Notes under the pieces: model-generated
What the model saw: the letters and a program-made list of their open reading frames with translations, nothing else
What the model was told of the DNA's origin: nothing
The model's database searches: none
Shown: piece by piece, positions 17,843 to 26,096 of the stretch
Numbering within the stretch: the first letter of the stretch is position 1
How the letters are laid out: the number at the start of each line of letters is the position of its first letter
DNA from: Candidatus Saccharimonadota bacterium
Lineage (GTDB): Bacteria; Patescibacteriota; Saccharimonadia; Saccharimonadales; Saccharimonadaceae
Assembly: GCA_905372305.1 (NCBI GenBank)
Contig: CAJPOP010000001.1
Location: 1-64,000 of the forward strand
DNA: 64,000 nucleotides
Direction of reading: 5' to 3'
Program-made: the position numbers and the translations under genes

Positions 17843-17871
17843 TTGCAAAAAAAGTCAAAAAAATGTACACT
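17843..17871 (+). promoter_or_regulatory. rpmH promoter
   Basis: TTGCAA (17843-17848), 17 bp, TACACT (17866-17871). Predicted initiation near 17878 leaves a leader of about 4 nt before the ATG at 17882. Confidence 0.55.
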
Positions 17872-17881
17872 ATATAACGAT

Positions 17882-18019
17882 ATGCCAAAGCGAACATTTC
17901 AACCACACACTCGTCATCGTGCTAAGACGCACGGTTTTAGAGCGCGGGTTTCTACCAAAGCTGGCCGCGTAGTGCTAAAACGCCGCCGCCTGAAAGGCCG
18001 CGCGAAGATTGCTATTTAA
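17882..18019 (+). CDS. rpmH: 50S ribosomal protein L34
   Basis: 45 residues beginning MPKRTFQPHTRHRAKTHGF and ending in the arginine/lysine-rich KRRRLKGRAKIAI, the full typical L34. An in-frame ATG at 17813 would add 23 residues overlapping the DnaA boxes and is not credible. L34 is part of the large ribosomal subunit. The order rpmH-rnpA-yidC-jag next to dnaA is conserved across bacteria. Confidence 0.95.
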   Translation: MPKRTFQPHTRHRAKTHGFRARVSTKAGRVVLKRRRLKGRAKIAI

Positions 18020-18032
18020 GCAAATATTTATC

Positions 18033-18063
18033 AAAAGTTCCGTCGATAGTAGCGGGACTTTTT
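18033..18063 (+). terminator. Rho-independent terminator after rpmH
   Basis: AAAAGTTCC (18033-18041) pairs with GGGACTTTT (18054-18062), with one G-U pair, and runs into TTTTT. It separates rpmH from rnpA, which then has its own TATAAT. Confidence 0.65.
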
Positions 18064-18065
18064 GA

Positions 18066-18071
18066 TATAAT
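18066..18071 (+). promoter_or_regulatory. -10 box, near-leaderless rnpA promoter
   Basis: TATAAT with 8 nt to the ATG at 18080; predicted leader about 2 nt. It follows the rpmH terminator directly. Confidence 0.45.
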
Positions 18072-18079
18072 TATAAAAT

Positions 18080-18427
18080 ATGTTACAGCAAGCTAACCGA
18101 TTTCACGGACATGGCAGCCTGCGCTTTGTTTATAAAAACGGCCAGACGGCGCGCTCTTCGCTGGCGGCACTGAAATACATCCAAAATCCGTACCGTAAAA
18201 ACAGCAGGTTTGCGGTGGTGATTAGTAAGAAAGTCTTAAAGTCTGCGGTTCGCCGAAACCGGGTGCGCCGCCGTATATATGAAATTATTCGCCGCGAGCT
18301 GCCAAACTTAAAAAATAGCCAGGATATAGCGGTCATTGTTTTTTCAGCAGAAGTGCTGGCTATGCCGCACGCTGAGCTGCAAACAGCCATTAAGAATCTT
18401 CTTTTTCAGGCCAAGCTGTATAAATAA
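18080..18427 (+). CDS. rnpA: Ribonuclease P protein component
   Basis: 115 residues. The RNR motif is present as KSAVRRNRVRRRIYEIIR, together with the N-terminal RFHGHGSLRFVYKNG strand region typical of RnpA. The protein assists RNase P RNA in maturing tRNA 5' ends. It stands between rpmH and yidC as in most bacteria. The ATG at 18080 has no ribosome-binding site but lies close to a -10 box. Confidence 0.93.
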   Translation: MLQQANRFHGHGSLRFVYKNGQTARSSLAALKYIQNPYRKNSRFAVVISKKVLKSAVRRNRVRRRIYEIIRRELPNLKNSQDIAVIVFSAEVLAMPHAELQTAIKNLLFQAKLYK

Positions 18428-18439
18428 CAGTAATTTTGT

Positions 18440-18445
18440 TATAAT
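18440..18445 (+). promoter_or_regulatory. -10 box, leaderless yidC promoter
   Basis: TATAAT with 7 nt to the ATG at 18453, so initiation is expected at or one base before the start codon. Confidence 0.45.
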
Positions 18446-18452
18446 ATAGCGT

Positions 18453-19367
18453 ATGAGTTTTTTTGATACAGTAATTGTTCAGCCGATTTTTAATCTGTTG
18501 ATGCTGATTTATAGTTTGATTCCGGATTTTGGTATCAGTATTATTATTTTCACAATTTTGGTGCGCTTGTTGCTATGGCCGCTAGTGAAAAAGCAACTGC
18601 ATCACACTAAAGCGATGCGCAAAATGCAGCCGGAGCTGGCAAAAATTAAAAAGCAATATGCGAAAAATCCGCAAATGCGTAATTTGGCGATGATGGAGCT
18701 GTATAAAAAACACAATATCAGCGTTTTCGGTCCAATTGGCATACTATTAATTCAGTTTCCGATTTTAATCGCCATGTACCGAGTGGTGCAGATTTTTGCA
18801 TCAAACCGGGTGGATTTGGGTAAATATGTCTACGGCGCTGTGAAAAACTTACCGGTAGCAAATAATTTGGTAAACAATCCGGATCAGTTTAATCAAAACT
18901 TTTTGGGTATTTTTGACCTGACACAACATGCAATATCGAAAAACGGCGTAGTAATCGGCTTGCTAGTTTTAGCGGTTTTAGCGGCTGTTTTGCAATATTT
19001 GACAGCAAAGCAGTTGTCGCCTAATTCTGATAGTAAGCGGCGTCTGCGCGACATACTAAGCGAGGCGGGCAGCGGCAAGGAAGCCGACCAGTCGGAAGTT
19101 AATGCGGTTGTTTCCAGGAAAATGATGAAGTTTATGCCGGTTATGGTGTTTTTGATAATTATTTATCTGCCGGGAGCGCTGGCGATGTATATGACGACTG
19201 CCAATGCGGTGGGGTATTTGCAAAACCTTATTATTTTACGAAAAGACTCTTCCGAGATGGAAGATATAGCCAATGAAAAGCAGCCTAAACTCTCGAAAGC
19301 AAAGGCTAAGAAGCGCGCAGATCACGCCGCCGAAGCGCGGGTAACGCGAATAAAAGCTAAGGGTTAA
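18453..19367 (+). CDS. yidC: Membrane protein insertase YidC/OxaA
   Basis: 304 residues, a short Gram-positive-like YidC without the large periplasmic domain. It starts with a membrane helix (~15-40) and contains the RLLLWPLVKKQLHHTKAMRK region with the conserved hydrophilic-groove arginine context. It then has VFGPIGILLIQFPILIAMYR and further helices near 165-185 and 225-260, ending in a basic KAKAKKRADHAAE tail that may contact ribosomes. It inserts membrane proteins, here probably including the many T4SS and glycan membrane proteins nearby. Confidence 0.93.
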   Translation: MSFFDTVIVQPIFNLLMLIYSLIPDFGISIIIFTILVRLLLWPLVKKQLHHTKAMRKMQPELAKIKKQYAKNPQMRNLAMMELYKKHNISVFGPIGILLIQFPILIAMYRVVQIFASNRVDLGKYVYGAVKNLPVANNLVNNPDQFNQNFLGIFDLTQHAISKNGVVIGLLVLAVLAAVLQYLTAKQLSPNSDSKRRLRDILSEAGSGKEADQSEVNAVVSRKMMKFMPVMVFLIIIYLPGALAMYMTTANAVGYLQNLIILRKDSSEMEDIANEKQPKLSKAKAKKRADHAAEARVTRIKAKG

Positions 19368-19375
19368 GGGGGAAT

Positions 19376-19837
19376 ATGGATAAAATTGAAACGATCAAAT
19401 TTGCGAAACAATATCTGGAAGATTTGCTAACATTCTTTGATTTGAATCTGGATGCAGATGTAAAAATTGAGGATGATATCGTGGTGGCGGCAGTGCCGCA
19501 TAGCGATAAAAGCAGTATTTTGATCGGGCGGAATGCCGAGACTCTGCGCAGCATCCAATATTTGCTGTCTGCTACGCTGAATAATGCTGGCGCGCCAGTT
19601 TCGCGAGTTAATTTGGATATCGCTGATTATAAAAAACAGCATGCTGAGAAAATTATTGAGAAGGCGCGCGGTTGGATTGAAGAAGTCCGGCGGACTGGCG
19701 AATCGAAGATTGTCAATTTGAATGCGGCTGATCGCTGGACGGTGCATCATTTGGCGAGTGAATATAGCGATATTGAGACGCACTCCGAGGGTGAAGGACG
19801 AGATCGCCAGCTGATTATTAGTCAGAAGAGTTCTTAG
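19376..19837 (+). CDS. jag: KH-R3H RNA-binding protein (Jag/KhpB)
   Basis: 153 residues. A KH-like part (LIGRNAETLRSIQYLLSATL) is followed by an R3H domain (LNAADRWTVHHLASEYSDIETHSEG, lacking a canonical R-x3-H spacing but in the right place). Jag/KhpB proteins bind RNA and affect cell-wall growth and division in Gram-positives. It follows yidC by 8 bp, the usual order. The stop overlaps the convergent GtrA-like gene by 20 bp. Confidence 0.88.
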   Translation: MDKIETIKFAKQYLEDLLTFFDLNLDADVKIEDDIVVAAVPHSDKSSILIGRNAETLRSIQYLLSATLNNAGAPVSRVNLDIADYKKQHAEKIIEKARGWIEEVRRTGESKIVNLNAADRWTVHHLASEYSDIETHSEGEGRDRQLIISQKSS

Positions 19838-20252
19838 GTTTTTTGAAAACTACTCTGGAATAGAGGGTGTAATTCCAGATAAGACTGGCGGCGGTGGCGA
19901 TTAACTTGCTAATAAGCAGGGCTGCCGGTTTATTTATGTCAAGATTTGTGAATACTGGCGTGGTTGCAGCAATAATAATCGTTTGAATAACCCATAAACC
20001 AAATAGCGTGACGATAGTAAATAATATAAACTGTCTTTTTAAGTTTTTAGACGTTGATTTGAAAGTATATTTTTTATTAGCAAAGAATGAGAACAAAAAA
20101 GAAACAGATGTTGATATAAAATTAGCCAATTCTTTCGGGATATTAAGAAACATCGTTAGGGTAAAGAGAATACTGAAATCAATTACCGTATTAATACTGC
20201 CGACAATAGTAAAACGTAGTTTATCAGCGTGTTTTTTTGCAATTTCCTGCAT
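19818..20252 (-). CDS. GtrA family membrane protein
   Basis: 144 residues with four hydrophobic helices and the GtrA pattern: an early FTIVGSINTVIDFSILF, the FAFFSFFANKKYTF-type basic loop (here FSFFANKKYTFKS), and a final LIWNYTLYSRVVFKK. GtrA proteins are thought to flip polyprenyl-linked sugars across the membrane. Its start overlaps the end of the GT2 gene upstream, so the two are likely co-translated as a GtrA/GtrB-type pair. Confidence 0.85.
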   Translation of the reverse strand: MQEIAKKHADKLRFTIVGSINTVIDFSILFTLTMFLNIPKELANFISTSVSFLFSFFANKKYTFKSTSKNLKRQFILFTIVTLFGLWVIQTIIIAATTPVFTNLDINKPAALLISKLIATAASLIWNYTLYSRVVFKKPKNSSD

Positions 20253-21171
20253 GATATTCCTCTATTAAATATAACGGTCGATTTTTAGTCTCAATAAATA
20301 TCCGGCCGATATATTCGCCAATTATTCCTAAGGACAATAACTGAACGCCGCCTAAGAACAGAATGACTGCCATTAAGGAAGAGTAGCCGGCGCCAGTCGG
20401 AACTCCGAACAAAGGGCGAACTAAAAGATATATAATCCAGCAGAAAGCGACGAAGGAAATGATAAACCCAAAAATGGTAGCCATCCGCAGCGGCGCGGTG
20501 GTAAAACTAGTGATACCGTCGATGGCCAAGTTGATTAATTTACGATAATTCCATTTAGTTTGGCCGGCTAATCTGGGGTCGCGGTCGTAAAAAATCTCCT
20601 TTTTTCTGTAGCCAATCCAGCTAAAAATCGCTTTAGTATTGCGCTGAGATTCGCGAAATTGCCGCAGCGCTTCAATACAGCGCCGATCCAGCAGGCGAAA
20701 ATCGCCGGTATCAACCTGAATAGGAATGCTGGTCGATTTTTGGAGAATTCTGTAATACCACTGGCTGGTTTTTTTCTTTAGCCAAGTTTCGCCCTGCCGG
20801 CTGCTGCGGCGAGCATAGACATCATCATAACCATCTTCCCAGTAGGCAATCATCTCTTTTATTAACTCTGGCGGATCTTGCAAATCGGCGTCAATAATCA
20901 CGGCAGCATCGCCTTCGGCGTGGTCGATTCCAGCAAGCATCGCTATTTCTTTACCGAAGTTGCGCGACAGATTGATATAGCTGATGCGCGTATCTTTCTG
21001 AGCATGTTTGGTAATAATATCTAAAGTTTGATCGCGGCTACCATCATTAATAAATAGGAATTCAAATTGATAGTTGGGAGTGGATTTTGCAAGCTTATCT
21101 AGCCTGCTAAAAAACTGCGGGAGAACAGATTTTTCGTTATAGACAGGGATGAGGAGAGTGATTGATTTCAT
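20224..21171 (-). CDS. GtrB/DPM1-type polyprenyl-phosphate glycosyltransferase (GT2)
   Basis: 315 residues. An N-terminal GT2 domain begins ITLLIPVYNEKSVLPQFF and has the DAD-type motif in AVIIDADLQDPPE, then DTGDFRLLDRR. Two C-terminal membrane helices lie at ~225-290. Enzymes of this class load a sugar from a nucleotide donor onto polyprenyl phosphate at the inner leaflet. It overlaps the GtrA-like gene, its probable flippase partner. Confidence 0.88.
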   Translation of the reverse strand: MKSITLLIPVYNEKSVLPQFFSRLDKLAKSTPNYQFEFLFINDGSRDQTLDIITKHAQKDTRISYINLSRNFGKEIAMLAGIDHAEGDAAVIIDADLQDPPELIKEMIAYWEDGYDDVYARRSSRQGETWLKKKTSQWYYRILQKSTSIPIQVDTGDFRLLDRRCIEALRQFRESQRNTKAIFSWIGYRKKEIFYDRDPRLAGQTKWNYRKLINLAIDGITSFTTAPLRMATIFGFIISFVAFCWIIYLLVRPLFGVPTGAGYSSLMAVILFLGGVQLLSLGIIGEYIGRIFIETKNRPLYLIEEYHAGNCKKTR

Positions 21172-21184
21172 GATTTTGAGTGTA

Positions 21185-22198
21185 TTATTTTATCCTGAAA
21201 AAGCGCTTAAATTTCAGCAGTCCGGTTTGATTGGGTAACGGCCCATCGTGGATGATACCGCGGATGTAGTTGACAGAGGCTTTGCGGTTTTTTTGAATAT
21301 TTAGGCGCTTTTTGTAGGCGGTGGGTTTACGAATAATTGAAGCTAGAATGCCCTTGAAAGCTGGCCAGCCGTTGCCGTGGCGGACAGCGCTGGCGAAAAT
21401 TAGCCAATATGCCAGGAAAAAGCGCAGGCCAATATACCAAAATAATTTTCCTGGAACGTTTTTAATGAAAACTAACGGCAGGTTTTTGAAAGTGTTGTAA
21501 ACAGCCAAGCCAGGAACCTTTTTGCTGCTGGCACCAACCTTGTGATAAGCGATGGCTTTGGGTGTAAAGCGGACCTTCCAGCCAGCTAACTGGACGCGAA
21601 AACTGAGGTCGACATCTTCGTAATACATGAAAAAGTCTTCGTCGAACATATCGATATCGTCAAAAATTGCCGCGCGATAAATCGCTCCGCCGCCAGTCGC
21701 GCCAAAAACCTCGCCAGGTTTGTCCGGCGCATTTTCAACAGGTTCGTCGCGGTTTCGTGGACCGGGTAGTCCCCAGGTGGTGTAAAAATCGCCAGTTGTA
21801 TCAAGCGTCTTACTGTCGCGCCGTTGTAAAATACCAGTCGCAATGCCGCATTTTGGCTGGCTTGACAGTTCGTCGACGAGTGCTCTACACCATTTTTTGT
21901 CAGCAATAGCATCGGGATTGAGCACGCCAATATACTCAAATCCTTGTTTACGCGCATAAACCAATCCTGTATTGATGCCGCCAGCAAATCCAAGATTGTC
22001 GGGGTTTTTAATTAAAGTAATGTCTTCTCTTTTATGTATTGAAATATATTTCTCAAATACGGAAACAGAATTGTCGCTACTATTATTATCCACGATGATA
22101 ATAGTAGGCTTTAAAGTCTGCTTAGTTAGCGATTCAATACACTCTATGGCATCATCTGAACCATTCCAATTAAGAACGATAATTGCAAGTCTATTCAT
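21185..22198 (-). CDS. GT2 family glycosyltransferase, rhamnosyltransferase-like
   Basis: 337 residues with a GT2 fold from AIIVLNWNGSDDAIECIESL, NPDNLGFAGGINTGL and FEYIGVLNPDAIADKKW, then ATGGGAIYRAAIFDDI and the acceptor-side FFMYYEDVDLSFRVQLAGW. This pattern is common in WbbL-like rhamnosyltransferases, which fits the dTDP-rhamnose genes in the region. A strong GAGAGGAG lies 4 nt before the ATG. It is divergent from the ABC exporter genes, with under 40 bp between them. Confidence 0.85.
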   Translation of the reverse strand: MNRLAIIVLNWNGSDDAIECIESLTKQTLKPTIIIVDNNSSDNSVSVFEKYISIHKREDITLIKNPDNLGFAGGINTGLVYARKQGFEYIGVLNPDAIADKKWCRALVDELSSQPKCGIATGILQRRDSKTLDTTGDFYTTWGLPGPRNRDEPVENAPDKPGEVFGATGGGAIYRAAIFDDIDMFDEDFFMYYEDVDLSFRVQLAGWKVRFTPKAIAYHKVGASSKKVPGLAVYNTFKNLPLVFIKNVPGKLFWYIGLRFFLAYWLIFASAVRHGNGWPAFKGILASIIRKPTAYKKRLNIQKNRKASVNYIRGIIHDGPLPNQTGLLKFKRFFRIK

Positions 22199-22236
22199 AA
22201 TACTCCTCTCGTATTGTATAATAAGTGATACAGATT

Positions 22237-23046
22237 ATGAAATGGTTGGAAGTTTTCGGTAGAAAAAATAGAATTCTCCTAAGAGAATTAGTTGTTACGG
22301 ATTTTAAATTACGGTATCAAGGCTCTGCTCTTGGATATGTGTGGAGTATTCTTAAGCCGCTCTTTCTATTTTCTATATTGTATGTAGTATTCGATAAGTT
22401 TCTTGGCGTTGGAAGAAATATTCAACATTTCCCCGTCTATTTGTTATTGGGTATAATATTGTGGAATTTTTTTGTAGAGGCAACTAACCAAGGGCTAAAT
22501 TCTATAGTTAGCCGAGGTGATTTACTCAGAAAAATTAATTTCCCAAAATATATAGTTGTTATCTCTGGTACAGTTTCCTCACTAATAAATCTGTTGTTCA
22601 ATATGGCGGTAGTACTGTTATTTATAATAGTAAATGGAGTCCAGCTTTCATGGGCATCTCTATTAATAATACCTTTAATAGTCGAGCTATATATATTTGC
22701 TTTGGGCATAGCCTTTTTCTTGTCGGCCCTCAACGTTAAATCTCGAGATACTGGCTATTTGTGGGAGGTATTTACTCAGGCCGCATTCTATGCGACGCCA
22801 GTTATATATCCATTACAAATGGTTTTACAAAAGAGTAGTATCGCTGTTGATATATTATTCCTTAACCCAGTTGCACAAATTATACAGGATAGTAGATATG
22901 TTCTTATTACTAAAGATTCGATGATTATGTGGAATAGACTAAGTCCATTAATGCTATCGATGCCATTTATAGTGATAATAGTGGTCGTCATGCTTGCGGT
23001 ATGGTATTTTAAAAAGTGTTCAAAGACGTTTGCAGAGGAGATTTAG
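22237..23046 (+). CDS. Polysaccharide ABC-2 exporter permease (Wzm/TagG-like)
   Basis: About 269 residues with six hydrophobic segments; the start resembles TagG/Wzm (RELVVTDFKLRYQGSALGYVWSILKPLF). The ATG at 22237 is preferred over the GTG at 22225; a TATAAT lies 14 nt upstream of the ATG. The permease pairs with the ATPase encoded 4 bp downstream and would export a lipid-linked glycan across the membrane. The gene is visibly AT-richer than the flanking 20-22 kb region, hinting at acquisition. Confidence 0.88.
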   Translation: MKWLEVFGRKNRILLRELVVTDFKLRYQGSALGYVWSILKPLFLFSILYVVFDKFLGVGRNIQHFPVYLLLGIILWNFFVEATNQGLNSIVSRGDLLRKINFPKYIVVISGTVSSLINLLFNMAVVLLFIIVNGVQLSWASLLIIPLIVELYIFALGIAFFLSALNVKSRDTGYLWEVFTQAAFYATPVIYPLQMVLQKSSIAVDILFLNPVAQIIQDSRYVLITKDSMIMWNRLSPLMLSMPFIVIIVVVMLAVWYFKKCSKTFAEEI

Positions 23047-23050
23047 GTAT

Positions 23051-24211
23051 ATGGGCGATGTAGCTGTATCTGTTAATTCACTCACAAAAACTTTTAAGAT
23101 ACCGACGGAATCTAGTAGTGGTATAAAGCAAAAGACAATAAATTATTTTAAAGGTAAAAAAGGCTATAGAGAATTTACACCTCTAAGGGATATATCGTTT
23201 GAAATTAAAAAAGGTGAATTTTTCGGTATAGTCGGCAAAAACGGATCAGGTAAGAGTACCTTGTTGAAGTCTATAGCTCAAATTTATACACCAACAAAAG
23301 GTTCAGTACAGGTAAATGGATCTCTAGTTCCGTTTATAGAGTTAGGCGTCGGATTTAACCCAGAGCTAACTGGTCGTGAAAATGTCTTCTTGAATGGTGC
23401 TTTACTTGGATTTAGCCATAAGGAAATGGAACTTATGTATGATGATATTGTTGAATTCTCCGAGTTAGCGGATTTTATGGAGGAAAAACTTAAAAATTAT
23501 TCATCGGGAATGCAGGTTAGGTTGGCATTTTCAGTAGCAATTAAAGCCCGTGGTGATATTCTAATGCTTGATGAGGTTCTAGCTGTTGGTGATGCGGCTT
23601 TTCAGCAGAAGTGCTTTGATTATTTTGAAAAGGTTAAACGTAGCGACCAGACTGTAGTTTTTGTTACTCATGACATGAATGCTGTGCGTAGGTTTTGCTC
23701 AAGAGCCATGTATATTGAGGATGGCCATATAAAGTATATTGGGTCACCTCAAGAAATAGCAGATTTATATACAGAAATTAATATGGAAGCCGTTACTAAT
23801 GCCGAAGAAGAATCTCTTGACGATTCAGTGCATATGACAGTTAGGGTGCCAGATAAAAAAACATTTACACAGAAAGACTCAGTTAATATCGGAATTATTG
23901 TTGATGGTATTACTGATGACCTTTTTGCAAACATTTCTTTTGTATACGGTGGTTTTGTGTTTGCTGATCGTAATTGTAGAGATACTCCTAATAATTTTAT
24001 CCAAAATGGCAGGATGATTAATTTTAATCAGAAGTTAACTTATCTTAATCCTGGAAAATATGATATTCATATATCACTACATCGTCGAGTAGATGATGGT
24101 ATAGTGAAGCATCTGCCGCGTGCATTCTCGTTTATTATAAAAGGTAATGATGCGTTTCGCGATGGTCCAATGAAAATGTTGGGAGAGTGGAATATAAAGA
24201 AAGGTAAATAA
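23051..24211 (+). CDS. Polysaccharide ABC exporter ATPase (Wzt/TagH-like) with C-terminal domain
   Basis: 386 residues from the ATG at 23051, which has GAGGAG ~10 nt upstream; the longer frame from 22994 overlaps the permease. Walker A is GKNGSGKSTLLK, the signature is NYSSGMQVRLAF and Walker B is ILMLDEVLAV. Residues ~255-386 are an extra domain such as Wzt proteins use to recognise the glycan end. With the permease it forms an exporter for a completed polysaccharide. Confidence 0.9.
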   Translation: MGDVAVSVNSLTKTFKIPTESSSGIKQKTINYFKGKKGYREFTPLRDISFEIKKGEFFGIVGKNGSGKSTLLKSIAQIYTPTKGSVQVNGSLVPFIELGVGFNPELTGRENVFLNGALLGFSHKEMELMYDDIVEFSELADFMEEKLKNYSSGMQVRLAFSVAIKARGDILMLDEVLAVGDAAFQQKCFDYFEKVKRSDQTVVFVTHDMNAVRRFCSRAMYIEDGHIKYIGSPQEIADLYTEINMEAVTNAEEESLDDSVHMTVRVPDKKTFTQKDSVNIGIIVDGITDDLFANISFVYGGFVFADRNCRDTPNNFIQNGRMINFNQKLTYLNPGKYDIHISLHRRVDDGIVKHLPRAFSFIIKGNDAFRDGPMKMLGEWNIKKGK

Positions 24212-24217
24212 TTTAAA

Positions 24218-26026
24218 ATGAAGAAAGTTATTATCAATAGTGCTAAATTTGCTGTTCGTGCAGCATTACATCCATCATACGGTAGCGAACAAATAAAGCT
24301 ATTTCGTGATCGTAGGCTGATTAATAAAAAAAGATATGATGATTACATTGAATGGTTTGATAAACATAAAGCAACGGAAGAGCAGCTTGATCGGCAGAGG
24401 AAAATCTCTAAAGATTTTAAATATCGTCCGTTGATTAGCATATTGTTACCAACATATAACACTAATCCGACCTATTTGCGCAGCTGTATTGATTCAGTTT
24501 TATCACAAAGCTATGACAACTGGGAGCTATGTATTTCTGATGATAATTCTACTAGTGAACAGACGAAAGATGTTATAAAAGAATATGTAGAAAAGTACGG
24601 TAATGTTATAGTAACTTTTCGTAAAGAAAACGGGCATATATCAAAATCGTCCAATACAGCACTTTCAATGGCTAAGGGTGATTACATATCGCTACTTGAT
24701 CACGATGATATCTTACCACCTAATGCATTATTTGAAGTAGTTAACGCTATAAATAAAAATCCTGAAGTAGATCTTATATATACGGACGAGGATAAGATTG
24801 ATCGTGAAGGTAACCATATAGAGCCATTTTTCAAGCCCGATTGGAGTCCTGATTTCATGAATTCATGCAATATGATAACCCACTTCGCTACTATGAAGGC
24901 TAATATAATTAGGGGAGTCAATGGTTTTACTGTGGGTACACATGGTGCGCAAGATTGGGATCTCTTTTTGAAAATTACCGCTAAGACAAACAATATTTAT
25001 CATATTCCAAAAATTCTGTATCACTGGCGTAAATCTGAAACTTCTACAGCTATGAATGCCGACAGCAAGCCATATGCCTATATAAATCAAAGACGTGTGC
25101 TTCGCAGTAGTGCTAGACAAAGAAACGATAATGCATATATTGACGCTCATACCGCTTTAGGTTTTTGGCGCAAGAAATATGTCATACCGAATAATCCGCT
25201 CGTGTCAATTATTATTCCGACCAAGGATAATTTTACCTATATCAAGAACTGCGTCGAATCAATTATTGAAGACACAACGTATCCGTATTTTGAAATCGTC
25301 ATTGTTGATACGGGGTCGACAGATAAGCGGGTTAAAGATTTTTACAAAAAGCTAACCAGTGGTCTTGAAAGCGTAACCATCGTTAATTATAAAAAGAAAT
25401 TTAATTTTTCAGATGCTTGCAACCAGGGGGCAAAAGCTTCTCGTGGAGAATATCTTTTATTCTTAAATAATGACACCAAAGTTATTACGCACGACTGGAT
25501 ACAGGCATTGTTGGAACATGCTCAAAGGCCAGAAATTGGTATGGTTGGGCCAAAGCTACTGTTCGAAGACAAGACCATTCAGCATGCCGGAATCGTCCTG
25601 TCGGAACGAGATATAGCGTTTCATCCATTTTATGGCGAGGATCAGCGGGTTGATATATTTACCTATATTTACACGGCTAATATTCGCAATGTATCGGCCG
25701 TAACCGCTGCGTGTAGTATGGTGAGTCGGAAAAAGTTTGATGAGGTTGGCGGCTTTGACCCGAAACTGCGGGTTACCTATAATGATGTTGATCTAAATCT
25801 TAAGCTGCGTAAAAAAGGTTACTACAACCTGTACACTCCTTATGCTGAACTATTTCATTATGAATCAAAGAGTGTTGGGCGCATCAATACGAGCGAAAGA
25901 GACAGCACTGAGCTACAAGAAGCGCAAAACGAGATGCGTAAAAGGTGGGGCGATTATTTGAAGCGCGACCCGTTCTATAACGATAATTTTGAGCAATTTG
26001 GACCAGGCTATTGCTTACCTAAATAA
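24218..26026 (+). CDS. Tandem GT2 glycosyltransferase
   Basis: 602 residues holding two GT2 catalytic domains. The first (~70-300) shows RPLISILLPTYNTNPTYLR, SLLDHDDILPPN and DLIYTDEDKID. The second (~325-590) shows LVSIIIPTKDNFTYIKN, LLFLNNDTKVI and a final FDPKLRVTYNDVDLNLKLRK. Such double enzymes can add alternating sugars to a growing chain. By eye the first ~900 bp is AT-rich like the ABC genes, while the rest is more GC-rich, so the gene may be a mosaic. It ends the plus-strand ABC operon. Confidence 0.85.
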   Translation: MKKVIINSAKFAVRAALHPSYGSEQIKLFRDRRLINKKRYDDYIEWFDKHKATEEQLDRQRKISKDFKYRPLISILLPTYNTNPTYLRSCIDSVLSQSYDNWELCISDDNSTSEQTKDVIKEYVEKYGNVIVTFRKENGHISKSSNTALSMAKGDYISLLDHDDILPPNALFEVVNAINKNPEVDLIYTDEDKIDREGNHIEPFFKPDWSPDFMNSCNMITHFATMKANIIRGVNGFTVGTHGAQDWDLFLKITAKTNNIYHIPKILYHWRKSETSTAMNADSKPYAYINQRRVLRSSARQRNDNAYIDAHTALGFWRKKYVIPNNPLVSIIIPTKDNFTYIKNCVESIIEDTTYPYFEIVIVDTGSTDKRVKDFYKKLTSGLESVTIVNYKKKFNFSDACNQGAKASRGEYLLFLNNDTKVITHDWIQALLEHAQRPEIGMVGPKLLFEDKTIQHAGIVLSERDIAFHPFYGEDQRVDIFTYIYTANIRNVSAVTAACSMVSRKKFDEVGGFDPKLRVTYNDVDLNLKLRKKGYYNLYTPYAELFHYESKSVGRINTSERDSTELQEAQNEMRKRWGDYLKRDPFYNDNFEQFGPGYCLPK

Positions 26027-26050
26027 AACACATACCGCAATAGCCATCAT

Positions 26051-26069
26051 CCCCGCCAGTAAGGCGGGG
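26051..26069. terminator. Hairpin between convergent genes
   Basis: CCCCGCC (26051-26057) and GGCGGGG (26063-26069) form a 7-bp GC stem with a 5-nt loop followed by ATATTTG on the plus strand. It lies just after the tandem glycosyltransferase and before the end of the convergent gene, so it may end plus-strand transcription. Confidence 0.5.
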
Positions 26070-26096
26070 ATATTTGAAATACTTACCCCGAGAGGC

